DNA of 64,000 nucleotides from Limnoraphis robusta CS-951 (lineage in GTDB: Bacteria > Cyanobacteriota > Cyanobacteriia > Cyanobacteriales > Microcoleaceae). The notes under the pieces are model-generated. The model was not told the origin of the DNA. It saw nothing but the letters and a program-made list of their open reading frames with translations, and did no database searches. Of the stretch, positions 55,972 to 64,000 are shown one piece after another. Numbering within the stretch: position 1 is the first letter of the stretch; the number at the start of each line of letters is the position of its first letter. Position numbers and translations under genes: made by a program. The stretch is from positions 20,534 to 84,533 of the forward strand of contig NZ_LATL02000332.1 in NCBI RefSeq assembly GCF_000972705.2. Reading direction: 5' to 3'.

Positions 55972-56556
55972 ATGTCAAAATTTGATGATCAACTTGAAAC
56001 AATTTATGCTAGCGATCGCCAAGTCTGGCGAGAATGGTTAGAAAAAAATCATTGTACCTCAGAAGGTGTCTGGTTAGTTTACTACAAAGTAAAAAGTAGT
56101 AAACCCAGTATTCGATATAGCGAAGCCGTTAAAGAAGCCCTCTGTTTTGGCTGGATCGATAGTAAAGTCAAATCGATAGACTCCGAACGTTATATGCAAA
56201 TTTTCACACCGAGAAAACCCAAAAGCGTCTGGTCAAAATTAAATAAGCAATATATAGAAGAAATCATTGAACAAGGATTAATGACTCAGGCAGGTCTTGA
56301 AAAGATTAATGCGGCAAAACAAAACGGATCTTGGACGAAGTTAGATCAAATTGAAGCCTTGATGATTCCCCTGGATCTCAAACAGGCTCTAGAAACCAAT
56401 GAAACTGCTAACCAGAATTTTCAGGCATTGAGTAATACATCCAAGAAGAATATTCTCTTTTGGATTGATAGTGCTAAACGTGCAGAAACTCGGTTAAAAA
56501 GAATTGAGAAAACGGTTAATTCAGCAGTGCAGAACAAAAATCCGTTAATACCGTAA
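55972..56556 (+). CDS. YdeI/OmdA-family protein
   Basis: A 194-residue soluble protein. DRQVWREWLEKNHCTSEGVWL, then YSEAVKEALCFGWIDSKVKSID, and RKPKSVWSKLNKQYIEE match the YdeI/OmdA (bacteriocin-protection) family, whose C-terminal part here reads LFWIDSAKRAETRLKRIEK. The function is poorly defined. The start follows a short AT-rich leader; no ribosome site is strong. Confidence 0.88.
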   Translation: MSKFDDQLETIYASDRQVWREWLEKNHCTSEGVWLVYYKVKSSKPSIRYSEAVKEALCFGWIDSKVKSIDSERYMQIFTPRKPKSVWSKLNKQYIEEIIEQGLMTQAGLEKINAAKQNGSWTKLDQIEALMIPLDLKQALETNETANQNFQALSNTSKKNILFWIDSAKRAETRLKRIEKTVNSAVQNKNPLIP

Positions 56557-56595
56557 AGCACAATTAACCGTTCGTGAATCATTGAGTTTTTCAAT

Positions 56596-56646
56596 CAAAA
56601 AAATAACCCCCGCACTATTGTTATCGAGTTCATGGTGCAGGGGTTA
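56596..56646 (-). terminator. Terminator of the small gene at 56677
   Basis: On the minus strand AACCCCTGCAC (56635-56645) pairs with GTGCGGGGGTT (56605-56615) with one mismatch, followed by a T run. Confidence 0.7.
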
Positions 56647-56676
56647 AGTTAAGTAGACTAAGTTGGTGGCAACAAT

Positions 56677-56874
56677 TTAAGCGGTAATTTGCACCCGGCC
56701 TCTGACCACAGAGCGCAACAGTCTGTCAATTGAACGACGTTCGTCTTCGTTCAAAGATTCATCCAACATCGCCGCCATCAACCCGTAACGGTCAGTTTGG
56801 GTGAGGCTTCGGCTGTCAGCGACAGAGGCGATGATTTCGTTGATGGCTCCGGGAAGTAGGTTAACTTGAGGCAT
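56677..56874 (-). CDS. Conserved small cyanobacterial protein, unknown function
   Basis: A 65-residue helical, acidic-then-basic protein: VNLLPGAINEIIASVADSRS, then LTQTDRYGLMAAMLDESLNE, then DERRSIDRLLRSVVRGRVQ. I recall very similar small proteins in many cyanobacteria, but they are not characterised. It ends in a strong hairpin terminator and stands alone, suggesting a stand-alone, abundant transcript. Confidence 0.75.
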   Translation of the reverse strand: MPQVNLLPGAINEIIASVADSRSLTQTDRYGLMAAMLDESLNEDERRSIDRLLRSVVRGRVQITA

Positions 56875-57105
56875 GGGGTGAATGTTGAACTCGATGTTTT
56901 TATAATCGCCTGTTTTTCAAATTCGCGAAGTGACTTGTCTTCTGAGGGTTCGGTGAGAATATCGGTAGAAATCGAGTGAACTGAACAGCTAAACGGCTGT
57001 GATAGGCGTCACTCATTACCAGTCACCCATTACCAGTTATTAGGGAACAGTGAACAGGGTTTAGGGGTTAGGGGTTAAGGTTCGTCAACCAACACTACTA
57101 CCCTA

Positions 57106-57173
57106 ACTCCGGGGCGGGGTTTATATCAGTTGTCTGCGGGACAGGATAAATTTACTCGGAACCCGCCCCTACA
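57106..57173. repeat. Dispersed element with GGGGCGGG ends, copy B
   Basis: It begins ACTCCGGGGCGGGGTTTAT and ends AACCCGCCCCTACA, the same ends as copy A at 17954-18019, with a different middle. The left end has one extra G. The 314-bp spacer holding it also has short CATTACCAGT and GGGGTTA repeats and no gene. Confidence 0.75.
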
Positions 57174-57188
57174 TGACACCCTCTTGAC

Positions 57189-58028
57189 TTAACCGAGGTT
57201 CGATAACAGCACTTTCCAATTCACCCCATTCTCCGGTTTAACGCCTGTATTCACCAGTTCAAAAATTTGACCTACGGTTTCAGGAATATCCAGACATTCC
57301 ACACAAGCAGCCGCCACATCAATTCGACTCGTTTGGCCCGTAAGTTTATCCCCAACCCCCACCTCAACCCCTAACTTTCCGCCTGTCGTCGCTTTAAGCA
57401 ATGTGTTCAGGTCATAGGACGTATAGGGGCCATCTGTTAGCCGTCCGGGTCGAATAATGGTGTAAGGGAGTCCTGAACGAATTATCGCTTCCTCGCCCTT
57501 CTGCTTGGCATCCAACACCCCAAAAGCATTGAGAAGACTATAGGGAAATTGGTCTTTTCGCAGGACACCACAGGAAGACACAAACACAAAGCGTTTGAGG
57601 GTTTTAGGTGCAGCAGCAACTAGGTTACTCACCCCTTGAGCATCCACTTGTTCAGGGCTATTATTGGCGTTTTTGCGGCGATACTCAGCATCAAAATAAA
57701 TTTTCAGCCATTCTACCCAACTTTCCTGTCCCGTTGACTGTTGTAACGTGTTAAAATCCCATTTGGTTGAGGGAAATGCAGTCGTTCCGGTACAACAAAT
57801 AATATCAGAGATATTCTCGGTCGCCGCAGACAAACTAGAGGGGTTGCAAATATCTCCGACAACAACCTCTACTTGATTTTCAAACATTTTCTCTGCCTTT
57901 TGAGCATTGCGAGTTAAAACCCTCACCGAAAATCCTTTTTCTAAAAGTTTGGCGACGGTAAGTTGACCCACTCCACCTGTTGAACCCGTAACTAGCACTC
58001 GCTCTGTGGATGATACTGTTGAAGTCAC
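57189..58028 (-). CDS. Atypical SDR / NmrA-like NAD(P)-binding oxidoreductase
   Basis: A 279-residue Rossmann protein. VLVTGSTGGVGQLTVAKLLEKG is the nucleotide-binding motif (TGxxGxxG). VVVGDICNPSSLSAATENIS and FVFVSSCGVLRKDQF follow. LPYTIIRPGRLTDGPYTSYDL with the YxxxK-like region is modified, as in atypical SDRs of the NmrA/TIC62-like group. It may act as a redox sensor or reductase in photosynthesis; the substrate is unknown. Confidence 0.85.
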   Translation of the reverse strand: MTSTVSSTERVLVTGSTGGVGQLTVAKLLEKGFSVRVLTRNAQKAEKMFENQVEVVVGDICNPSSLSAATENISDIICCTGTTAFPSTKWDFNTLQQSTGQESWVEWLKIYFDAEYRRKNANNSPEQVDAQGVSNLVAAAPKTLKRFVFVSSCGVLRKDQFPYSLLNAFGVLDAKQKGEEAIIRSGLPYTIIRPGRLTDGPYTSYDLNTLLKATTGGKLGVEVGVGDKLTGQTSRIDVAAACVECLDIPETVGQIFELVNTGVKPENGVNWKVLLSNLG

Positions 58029-58266
58029 AATCGGTTTCCTCTATGTTAATTTTCCCTTATACAAAAAAATAAAACACTTTCTAAAAATTGACAATCAATA
58101 GATAGAGTTTTTGCTCTAAATTTTGATTTTAAAATTCTCAGGCTGAACGGTATTTTTTGATCTATCTAAAGATATCTTTCTTGTAACAGATGTACAAGCA
58201 ATCACAGTCTAGCACAATGATATTTACGTTGTTTGTGAACAGGCTTGTTAGCTAGGAGATCAGAAA

Positions 58267-58980
58267 ATGTTTAACCTGAAAAATTTAGTAAACGCTAAAA
58301 TTGTTGCTTTAACTGCTGTTGCTGGTCTTACACCCCTGATTGCTCAATCTGCTTTAGCAGAATCAACTAAAATTAACTCTAGCTTTGAGCGATTTCAAGA
58401 TGGAGTATTAATCACTCAAGGTACAATTAATCCCGGAGAAGTTCCTACAACTAATCCTGGAGAAGTTCCTACAACTAATCCCGGAGAAGTTCCTACAACT
58501 AATCCCGGAGAAGTTCCTACAACTAATCCTGGAGAAGTTCCTACAACTAATCCTGGAGAAGTTCCTACAACTAATCCTGGAGAAGTTCCTACAACTAATC
58601 CCGGAACCAGTCCTACAAATCGTCCTGGAACCAGTCCTACAAATCGTCCCGGAACCAGTCCTACAAATCGTCCCGGAACCAGTCCTACAAATCGTCCCGG
58701 AACCAGTCCTACAAATCGTCCTGGAACCAGTCCGAATATTAATCCTAATCAACAGAGAAACTCTCCTTCTCAACCCCTAAACGGGGGTGATAACTCCAAT
58801 GAACTACAGAGAAATTCTCCAGACACAAATCGAGGAGTAACAACGGAAATGAATGACATGGAGAATCAAGATTTGACTTCTCCGAATCCTCAGATTAATA
58901 ATGAGGGAGTGACGAATTCTCCCAATAATCCTATTGAGAATGAACCCGACGACGGATTTATTGGGGTTCCGGCTCGATAA
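58267..58980 (+). CDS. Secreted repeat protein with proline-rich octapeptides
   Basis: A 237-residue protein. The signal peptide (1-31, cut near LAES) follows AGGAG and ATG. Residues about 55-160 are 13 octapeptide units: seven NPGEVPTT and six (N/R)PGTSPTN. The tail is Asn/Gln-rich and acidic (SPNNPIENEPDDGFIGVPAR). The Pro/Thr/Ser repeats suggest an extended, possibly glycosylated, wall or sheath protein. The 24-bp DNA repeats should make length variable between strains. No family is recognised. Confidence 0.8.
   Translation: MFNLKNLVNAKIVALTAVAGLTPLIAQSALAESTKINSSFERFQDGVLITQGTINPGEVPTTNPGEVPTTNPGEVPTTNPGEVPTTNPGEVPTTNPGEVPTTNPGEVPTTNPGTSPTNRPGTSPTNRPGTSPTNRPGTSPTNRPGTSPTNRPGTSPNINPNQQRNSPSQPLNGGDNSNELQRNSPDTNRGVTTEMNDMENQDLTSPNPQINNEGVTNSPNNPIENEPDDGFIGVPAR
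58429..58740 (+). repeat. 24-bp coding minisatellite, 13 units
   Basis: Units of AATCCCGGAGAAGTTCCTAC plus AACT (7 copies, C/T variants at the CCC/CCT codon) pass at 58597 into AATCCCGGAACCAGTCCTAC-type units (6 copies). The 24-bp period is exact throughout and keeps the frame. Confidence 0.93.
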
Positions 58981-59105
58981 TTGATTGGAAGAAAGCATAT
59001 TTTAGCTGGAATTTAATCCCAACTCAAACTCCTGTTTTTGGTAGCAGGGGTTCTTTTTATAAAGAATAAAGATTCAATTTTTAGACTCTGAATACTCTAG
59101 GCGCA

Positions 59106-60110
59106 TCAAACCAAAGTTTCCCAACTTGTGAGCATGACTTTTAAATCTTTCAAACTTTGTTTAATGCGACGATGAACCGTAATCATACTAATTCCTAAAT
59201 GTTTGGCAACTTCTTTGTAAGTGAGATTTTTAAAGAAAACTAATTCTAAAATATATCGATTTTTTTCTTTTAACTTCAATAAAGCCATCTCCAAATCTAT
59301 TTTGTCTTCATGAGCCGTCTTGAAATCGTTATAATTCGGATCAACAATCAATTCAACTAAGCTCTTTTGATCCTCAAATTCATCATTGAAAGTCGCATCC
59401 AAACTCAACACAGAACTATTTTTTTCAGCTAATTTAACCTGATTCCACTGCTCAACAGAAATCCCCAAAGTATTAGCAATTTCTAAATCTGTTGGTTTTC
59501 GGTGTAGTTTTTCCTGCAATTGAGCAACCACTTTTGACCCTTGACGCTTCAACTTTAAATAATGACGCGGAACTCTAATTAACGAACTTTTGTCCCGTAA
59601 ATAATGACTCAACACAGAACTATTTTTTTCAGCTAATTTAACCTGATTCCACTGCTCAACAGAAATCCCCAAAGTATTAGCAATTTCTAAATCTGTTGGT
59701 TTTCGGTGTAGTTTTTCCTGCAATTGAGCAACCACTTTTGACCCTTGACGCTTCAACTTTAAATAATGACGCGGAACTCTAATTAACGAACTTTTGTCCC
59801 GTAAATAATGTAAAATTTCCCCTCGAATATAAGGAACAGCAAAAGAACTAAACGCACAACCTTTTGTTAAATCAAACCGTTCAATCGCTTGAATAAGTCC
59901 AATACATCCAACTTGAAGTAAATCATCATAACTTTCCGAACATTGTTTAATCCAGTGATGTACTTCTTTGCGAACCAAACCCCTATTCAGTTGAACAATT
60001 TGATTCCGAATAGATTGACAAGGAAACTGCTTATATTCTTGTAGCAATTCCAGACTACTCTGTTTGAGACAACGGGGTGAAGTCTGATAGTTCATCATAA
60101 GTATTGCCAA
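59106..60110 (-). CDS. sigF: Group 3 sigma factor SigF with an in-frame internal duplication
   Basis: RNA polymerase sigma factor of the SigF type. The region-2 block is HHWIKQCSESYDDLLQVGCIGLIQAIERFD, with FSSFAVPYIRGEILHYLRDK. The duplicated unit (68 residues: HYLRDKSSLIRVPRHYLKL ... to VLS) occurs twice, as residues about 101-168 and 169-236. Region 4 (ILELVFFKNLTYKEVAKHLG, then ISMITVHRRIKQSLKDL) closes it. Without the second copy the protein would be 266 residues, the normal size. SigF controls pili and motility genes in Synechocystis. The duplicate spans the end of region 2 and the start of region 3, so activity may be altered. Confidence 0.9.
   Translation of the reverse strand: MAILMMNYQTSPRCLKQSSLELLQEYKQFPCQSIRNQIVQLNRGLVRKEVHHWIKQCSESYDDLLQVGCIGLIQAIERFDLTKGCAFSSFAVPYIRGEILHYLRDKSSLIRVPRHYLKLKRQGSKVVAQLQEKLHRKPTDLEIANTLGISVEQWNQVKLAEKNSSVLSHYLRDKSSLIRVPRHYLKLKRQGSKVVAQLQEKLHRKPTDLEIANTLGISVEQWNQVKLAEKNSSVLSLDATFNDEFEDQKSLVELIVDPNYNDFKTAHEDKIDLEMALLKLKEKNRYILELVFFKNLTYKEVAKHLGISMITVHRRIKQSLKDLKVMLTSWETLV
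59403..59810. repeat. 204-bp perfect tandem duplication inside sigF
   Basis: Units 59403-59606 and 59607-59810 are identical by eye over 204 bp (68 codons), joined head to tail. Because 204 is a multiple of three, the reading frame is preserved. Confidence 0.93.
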
Positions 60111-60161
60111 TCTGAATTGAGTGGAACCTTAAACCGTTATCTAGTTCTAGATATCCGATTT

Positions 60162-60569
60162 TCTGAGTTTTTAGCTTTGTTATTAGCTTTACTATCGCCC
60201 CACTCAACCCTTCTTTTCTTCACCCAAACAGGTGATTTTAGAATCACCCAGGAGTAGGAATTTATTCAGAATCTCGATGCACTAAACTAGGAGAAAATGC
60301 AGGCAAACAAACAGCTATATATTCCGCCCCTTCCTCAGTCGGACTACTATAACGCACCCATTCCCTCTGAGTTTTTAGCTTTGTTATTAGCTTTACTATC
60401 GCCCCACTCAACCCTTCTTTTCTTCACCCAAACAGGTGATTTTAGAATCACCCAGGAGTAGGAATTTATTCAGAATCTCGATGCACTAAACTAGGAGAAA
60501 ATGCAGGCAAACAAACAGCTATATATTCCGCCCCTTCCTCAGTCGGACTACTATAACGCACCCATTCCC
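60162..60569. repeat. 204-bp perfect tandem duplication at the cupin 3' end
   Basis: Units 60162-60365 and 60366-60569 are identical by eye. The second unit contains the last 35 codons of the cupin gene. The first is an orphan copy of that tail plus spacer. The stretch 60111-60161 before it holds no gene. Confidence 0.93.
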
Positions 60570-60837
60570 CTTTAGCCGCAATCACAGCTTGTCCTGCATA
60601 AATATCCATCTCACCGCCTTCATATTCAACCCGTAGCATTCCTTTTAAAACCATCGTAAATTCATCAAACTCTGGACGCTGACCGGGTTCCATCCAACCC
60701 ATCGGAGAGTGCATATGAGCGATACTCACCGCTTCTGTCTGAGAATTCACCCGACCGATATATTCATCAATCTGTTTAGGTTTATTTCCCGCCGCTTCAA
60801 TGCGAGTCGCCTGTTCAATTTTTATGGGCATAGTCAT
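60466..60837 (-). CDS. Small cupin protein
   Basis: A 123-residue single-domain cupin from ATG 60837. HMHSPMGWMEPGQRPEFDEFTMVLKG is cupin motif 1, but the second His of the usual HxH is not clear. GEMDIYAGQAVIAAKGEWVRYSSP is motif 2. The substrate is unknown. A duplicated copy of the tail lies downstream. Confidence 0.85.
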   Translation of the reverse strand: MTMPIKIEQATRIEAAGNKPKQIDEYIGRVNSQTEAVSIAHMHSPMGWMEPGQRPEFDEFTMVLKGMLRVEYEGGEMDIYAGQAVIAAKGEWVRYSSPTEEGAEYIAVCLPAFSPSLVHRDSE

Positions 60838-61122
60838 TAACAATGAACAAAATAAAGAAAAGTCACATCCAGTCTAAAGCCGTAATATCAAAAATTAACC
60901 ATTTTTTGGAGTTTATTAAGATGAAAAATCAGTTTTTTTATCCAAGCCTTCCATTGATTCATCGACAGCCTATAGTTGTCCTAAGCGTTAGCAATACTCG
61001 TGACATCCAGTAGAAAGGGCTTGTACCCTAGCTCAATCTCTGCCTCTTCAGGAATTGAACTGTAGTGTTACCCTTGGAAATAATAGCTAACTTTTTCTTT
61101 ACAACCTTTCAGGAGAAGCCAT

Positions 61123-61812
61123 ATGGTTACTGTTGCTCAGTCTCGACCGAGTGAACGAGCTAAGTTTATTCAGCAGACTTATATACACTTAGCCGGAGCC
61201 GTGGGTTCCTTTGTTCTCGTTGAGATTCTACTCTTTCAAACGGGGATAGCTCAAGCATTAGCGAGTTTTGTGTTTGCCAGTCGATTTAGCTGGTTGCTCA
61301 TTTTGGGTGCTTTTTCACTTCTGGGTTGGTTTTCCAGAAGTTTAACCGCAAAAGCCGATTCTGTTGAGACTCAATACGCGGGTTTAGGAATTTATGTCGT
61401 CGCACAGGCGTTGATTTTTGCACCTTTACTTTATCTTGCGGTTTATTTTTCTGACCCCAGTGTTCTGCCGACGGCGGCTATTCTAACGCTGTTGCTGTTT
61501 GGCGGCTTAACGACGGTTGCTTTGACCACAAAAACGGATTTTACCTTTTTGGGTGGAATTCTGAAAATAGGCGGCTTCGTGGCCCTGGGTTTAATCTTGT
61601 GTAGCATTCTTTTCGGCTTCACGTTGGGTCTTCTGTTCTCTGTCGTCATGGTTGCCTTTGCTTCGGCGGCGATTTTGTATGATACCTCCAAAATCATGCG
61701 CCACTATTCGACTCAGCATTATGTCGCTGCTTCGTTAGAACTGTTTGCTTCTGTTGCTTTGCTGTTCTGGTATGTGTTGCAGGTTATGATGTCACTGTCG
61801 AGTCGGCGTTAA
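61123..61812 (+). CDS. Bax inhibitor-1 / YccA-family membrane protein
   Basis: A 229-residue protein with seven membrane helices. The family pattern FIQQTYIHLAGAVGSFVLVE opens it. TAAILTLLLFGGLTTVALTTKTDF is the middle segment, and ILYDTSKIMRHYSTQHYVAASLELF is the C-terminal conserved helix with the Asp residues. Related proteins act as proton-coupled calcium leak channels or interact with FtsH. CAGGAG upstream of the ATG is a good ribosome site. Confidence 0.92.
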   Translation: MVTVAQSRPSERAKFIQQTYIHLAGAVGSFVLVEILLFQTGIAQALASFVFASRFSWLLILGAFSLLGWFSRSLTAKADSVETQYAGLGIYVVAQALIFAPLLYLAVYFSDPSVLPTAAILTLLLFGGLTTVALTTKTDFTFLGGILKIGGFVALGLILCSILFGFTLGLLFSVVMVAFASAAILYDTSKIMRHYSTQHYVAASLELFASVALLFWYVLQVMMSLSSRR

Positions 61813-61848
61813 TATTTTTGAGCAACATTCGTTTTCTCAAATTGAATC

Positions 61849-61889
61849 TAAGCACGGGTATACAAAGATAATTCTCGTGCTTATTTTTT
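61849..61889 (+). terminator. Terminator of the BI-1-type gene
   Basis: TAAGCACG (61849-61856) pairs with CGTGCTTA (61876-61883), followed by six T. Confidence 0.75.
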
Positions 61890-62155
61890 ATAAAAAAGTC
61901 TCGTTAGCGACTTCATCCCCTAATCCTCAACCAATAATCCCTTCTACTCAACTTAATTTGTTATTGTATAACGGAGTTGATTCTCTGTTGAACTCGTGAT
62001 CTTCAAAGTTTAACTTAATCAGAATTATCATTCTAGAGGCTCAGTAAGACCTTCTCAAACAAAAATTGGTTCTAATTAAATTATTTCCAGAAAGTTTAGC
62101 GATTAACTCTCGATTGATCACCTCTAAATCCGACTATAATGTGAAAAACTTGTGA

Positions 62156-62565
62156 CAAAATGATCCACCCAGGGGGGATATAGGACTTCCTTCACATCAA
62201 GTTGATCTGTTTGAGTCTATCTTAAGATTGATTTTTAATCAAGCAAGAATTGACCTAGACATCTGAAAACCGACAGGGTGTAATTTTTGTCACTTAGGAT
62301 GTGAAAAACTTGGATGAGTTTCATTGATATTTTGAGAAAAAGTAAAAGTTGCTCTTGATCCAAAATGATCCACCCAGGGGGGATATAGGACTTCCTTCAC
62401 ATCAAGTTGATCTGTTTGAGTCTATCTTAAGATTGATTTTTAATCAAGCAAGAATTGACCTAGACATCTGAAAACCGACAGGGTGTAATTTTTGTCACTT
62501 AGGATGTGAAAAACTTGGATGAGTTTCATTGATATTTTGAGAAAAAGTAAAAGTTGCTCTTGATC
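62156..62565. repeat. 205-bp perfect tandem duplication, intergenic
   Basis: Units 62156-62360 and 62361-62565 are identical by eye over 205 bp and joined head to tail. No gene is supported in either copy. A GTGAAAAACTTG motif occurs in each copy and once more just upstream (62141-62152). It precedes the ArsR-type gene and may lengthen its promoter region. Confidence 0.92.
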
Positions 62566-62759
62566 AAAAACCTGATAAAAATTTATACTAAAAATAGTTA
62601 TTAAATTTCTGCGGCTAGGGAGTAACCTTCCACAGACATAACTCAATTGATAGCAGGACAGATTGCATTATCTGCAAACTGACTCTGCCGTTTATTGTCC
62701 TAGCTGTGGTCTTAGACTTCAGCTCAGAAAAAGCTCTTGACGTTAACAAAAAAAAATTG

Positions 62760-63062
62760 ATGCTCACAACTTCTCTAACTTCGCCCTTTGAGGTTGCATC
62801 AGGCTTTCATGCTTTATCTGACCCTTTGCGAGTTCGAGTTTTAGAATTGCTGCAACAGAGGGAATACTGCGTCTGTGAACTTTGCGAACAACTTCATGTC
62901 AGCCAGTCTAAACTATCGTTTCACCTGAAAGCGTTAAGAGAGGCTTCGCTCGTTCGCGCCCGTCAAGAAGGCCGATGGGTCTACTACAGCGTTAATCTTA
63001 ATCAATTTGGTATGCTCGAACAATATCTTTCTGATTACCGTCGCCGTAGAGGTTCTCTGTGA
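62760..63062 (+). CDS. ArsR/SmtB-family transcription regulator
   Basis: About 100 residues from ATG 62760; a GTG at 62706 gives 118. Winged helix: FHALSDPLRVRVLELLQQREYCVCELCEQLHVSQSKLSFHLKAL. The CVCEL pair is the arsenite-type metal site of ArsR proteins. ARQEGRWVYYSVN is the wing. It should be a metal- or metalloid-sensing repressor. No transporter or reductase lies next to it, so its target is not visible here. Confidence 0.9.
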   Translation: MLTTSLTSPFEVASGFHALSDPLRVRVLELLQQREYCVCELCEQLHVSQSKLSFHLKALREASLVRARQEGRWVYYSVNLNQFGMLEQYLSDYRRRRGSL

Positions 63063-63397
63063 GCGGGTCGAGACTCAACCGAGTCAAGCTTTCCTGACAA
63101 CAACCCATAACAATTGACTCCCTCACCGATCTCAAAAAGTGGGGGAGTCAACTGTGAGCAGTTTTTGCCTGTTGCAATTCGCGCCTGTTCCCTGTGTTTT
63201 ACTTGCTAATCTGCTGTAGAGTCGGTACACTTGACTTTACATGAAACCATAGTTCTTAGCTAAACTTTAGAATAAATTATAGAAGCTTGACAAAAAGGGG
63301 TAAATCCGGTAGCCGCTCCCAAACAGGGAAATCACTAGCCAATACCAATCGCAAGCTGCTCCAACTGTCCATCGTAGCCACTGTAAACTTATAAATG
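63063..63397. other. Spacer before rpaA, no gene seen
   Basis: It contains the terminator at 63114-63151. A TTGACA (63287-63292) could be a -35 box, but I see no matching -10 at the proper distance. No coding frame is supported. Confidence 0.35.
63114..63151 (+). terminator. Hairpin terminator after the ArsR-type gene
   Basis: TTGACTCCCTCAC (63114-63126) pairs with GTGGGGGAGTCAA (63139-63151) with one G:T wobble. A T-rich AGTTTTTGCC follows nine bases later. Confidence 0.6.
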
Positions 63398-64000
63398 ATG
63401 CCTCGGATATTAGTTATTGATGATGATCCAGCGATCGCAGAACTTGTAGCCATCAACTTAGAAATGGCGGGCTACGAAGTCAGCCAAGCAGAAGATGGCA
63501 TAAAAGGACAAGCCCTAGCCCTACAACTGTTACCCGATTTGATCATTCTCGACTTGATGTTACCCCGAGTCGATGGGTTTACCGTTTGTCAGCGTCTCCG
63601 ACGAGATGAACGCACAGCAGATATCCCCATCGTCATGCTCACCGCCTTGGGACAAACCCAAAACAAAGTCGAAGGCTTCAACTCAGGCGCCGATGATTAC
63701 CTCACCAAACCCTTTGAACTCGAAGAAATGCTGGCCCGAGTTCGCGCCCTACTGCGTCGAACCGATCGCATTCCCCAAGCCGCTAAACACAGCGAAATCC
63801 TCAGTTATGGCGTTCTGACTCTCGTTCCTGAACGGTTTGAAGCCATTTGGTTTGAAAAAACCGTTAAACTGACTCACCTGGAATTTGAACTGCTGCACTG
63901 CTTACTTCAGCGTCATGGTCAAACCGTTGCGCCCAGTGAAATTCTCAAAGAAGTCTGGGGTTATGATCCCGATGACGATATCGAAACCATCCGAGTGCAT
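63398..64000 (+). CDS. rpaA: Response regulator RpaA, 5' part (runs off the window)
   Basis: OmpR-type response regulator and master output of the circadian clock. It is phosphorylated by SasA and binds promoters of dusk-phase genes. The receiver has [40 protein letters not shown] (phospho-Asp), [20 protein letters not shown], and DDYLTKPFE. The DNA-binding part begins [19 protein letters not shown], then [20 protein letters not shown] and [19 protein letters not shown], matching RpaA and not RpaB. ATG 63395 gives one extra Met. The last bases of the window cut the winged helix before its recognition helix. Confidence 0.93.
   Translation, partial: MPRILVIDDDPAIAELVAINLEMAGYEVSQAEDGIKGQALALQLLPDLIILDLMLPRVDGFTVCQRLRRDERTADIPIVMLTALGQTQNKVEGFNSGADDYLTKPFELEEMLARVRALLRRTDRIPQAAKHSEILSYGVLTLVPERFEAIWFEKTVKLTHLEFELLHCLLQRHGQTVAPSEILKEVWGYDPDDDIETIRVH

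Overview
The window is chromosomal DNA of a filamentous-type cyanobacterium. The family-level evidence is rpaA, sigF, a crtO-type beta-carotene ketolase, phylloquinone genes (menE/menC/menH and a DHNA-CoA thioesterase) and many cyanobacteria-restricted small proteins. Frequent GCGATCGC (HIP1) octamers and dispersed AACCCGGTTTCT palindromes point the same way. The repeat style suggests an Oscillatoriales relative (Lyngbya/Planktothrix-like); that genus-level placement is inference.

Layout. 1-11.6 kb: an MBOAT acyltransferase, then one giant 7.7-kb gene for a DUF4347 / cadherin-like / calcium-binding / RTX type-I-secreted surface protein, split by an in-frame amber codon, then an acidic coiled-coil protein. 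11.7-18 kb: initiator tRNA, DUF1830 protein, hemW, carB and repeat-rich spacers. 18-27 kb: an accessory, decaying stretch with a ROK sugar kinase broken by an ochre codon, an antitoxin whose PIN toxin is cut by a MITE-like palindrome, paired DUF202 proteins, a kinase remnant whose phospho-histidine is proline, COP23-like secreted proteins and an SH3 protein. 27-38 kb: transglutaminase, baeRF7 plus HPF-cold-shock pair, SH3 protein, a 1-kilo-residue repeat membrane protein and small stress or membrane proteins. 38-48 kb: AAA protein, TerB-like protein, a DHNA-CoA thioesterase fused to four hemopexin repeats, a PanE-like reductase, a RelE-type toxin-antitoxin pair, menE-menC-menH and a CPBP protease. 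48-50 kb: a compact type II restriction-modification system (C protein with C-box, ScaI-family endonuclease, beta-class methyltransferase). 50-58 kb: bisphosphate nucleotidase, molbindin, dusA, Ap4A phosphorylase-like protein, crtO, YdeI-like protein and an SDR. 58-64 kb: minisatellite-encoded secreted protein, sigF, cupin, BI-1 protein, ArsR regulator and the start of rpaA.

The most notable observations are: (i) the thioesterase-hemopexin fusion beside the phylloquinone genes; (ii) three perfect tandem duplications of 204, 204 and 205 bp within 3.2 kb, one of them in frame inside sigF; (iii) a 33-bp perfect hairpin family that sits inside menC as coding sequence and also nests in a 105-bp palindromic element that truncates a toxin gene; (iv) single-codon nonsense interruptions of the giant RTX gene and the ROK kinase; and (v) paired 16-bp palindromes over the -35 region of the RTX gene's likely promoter.
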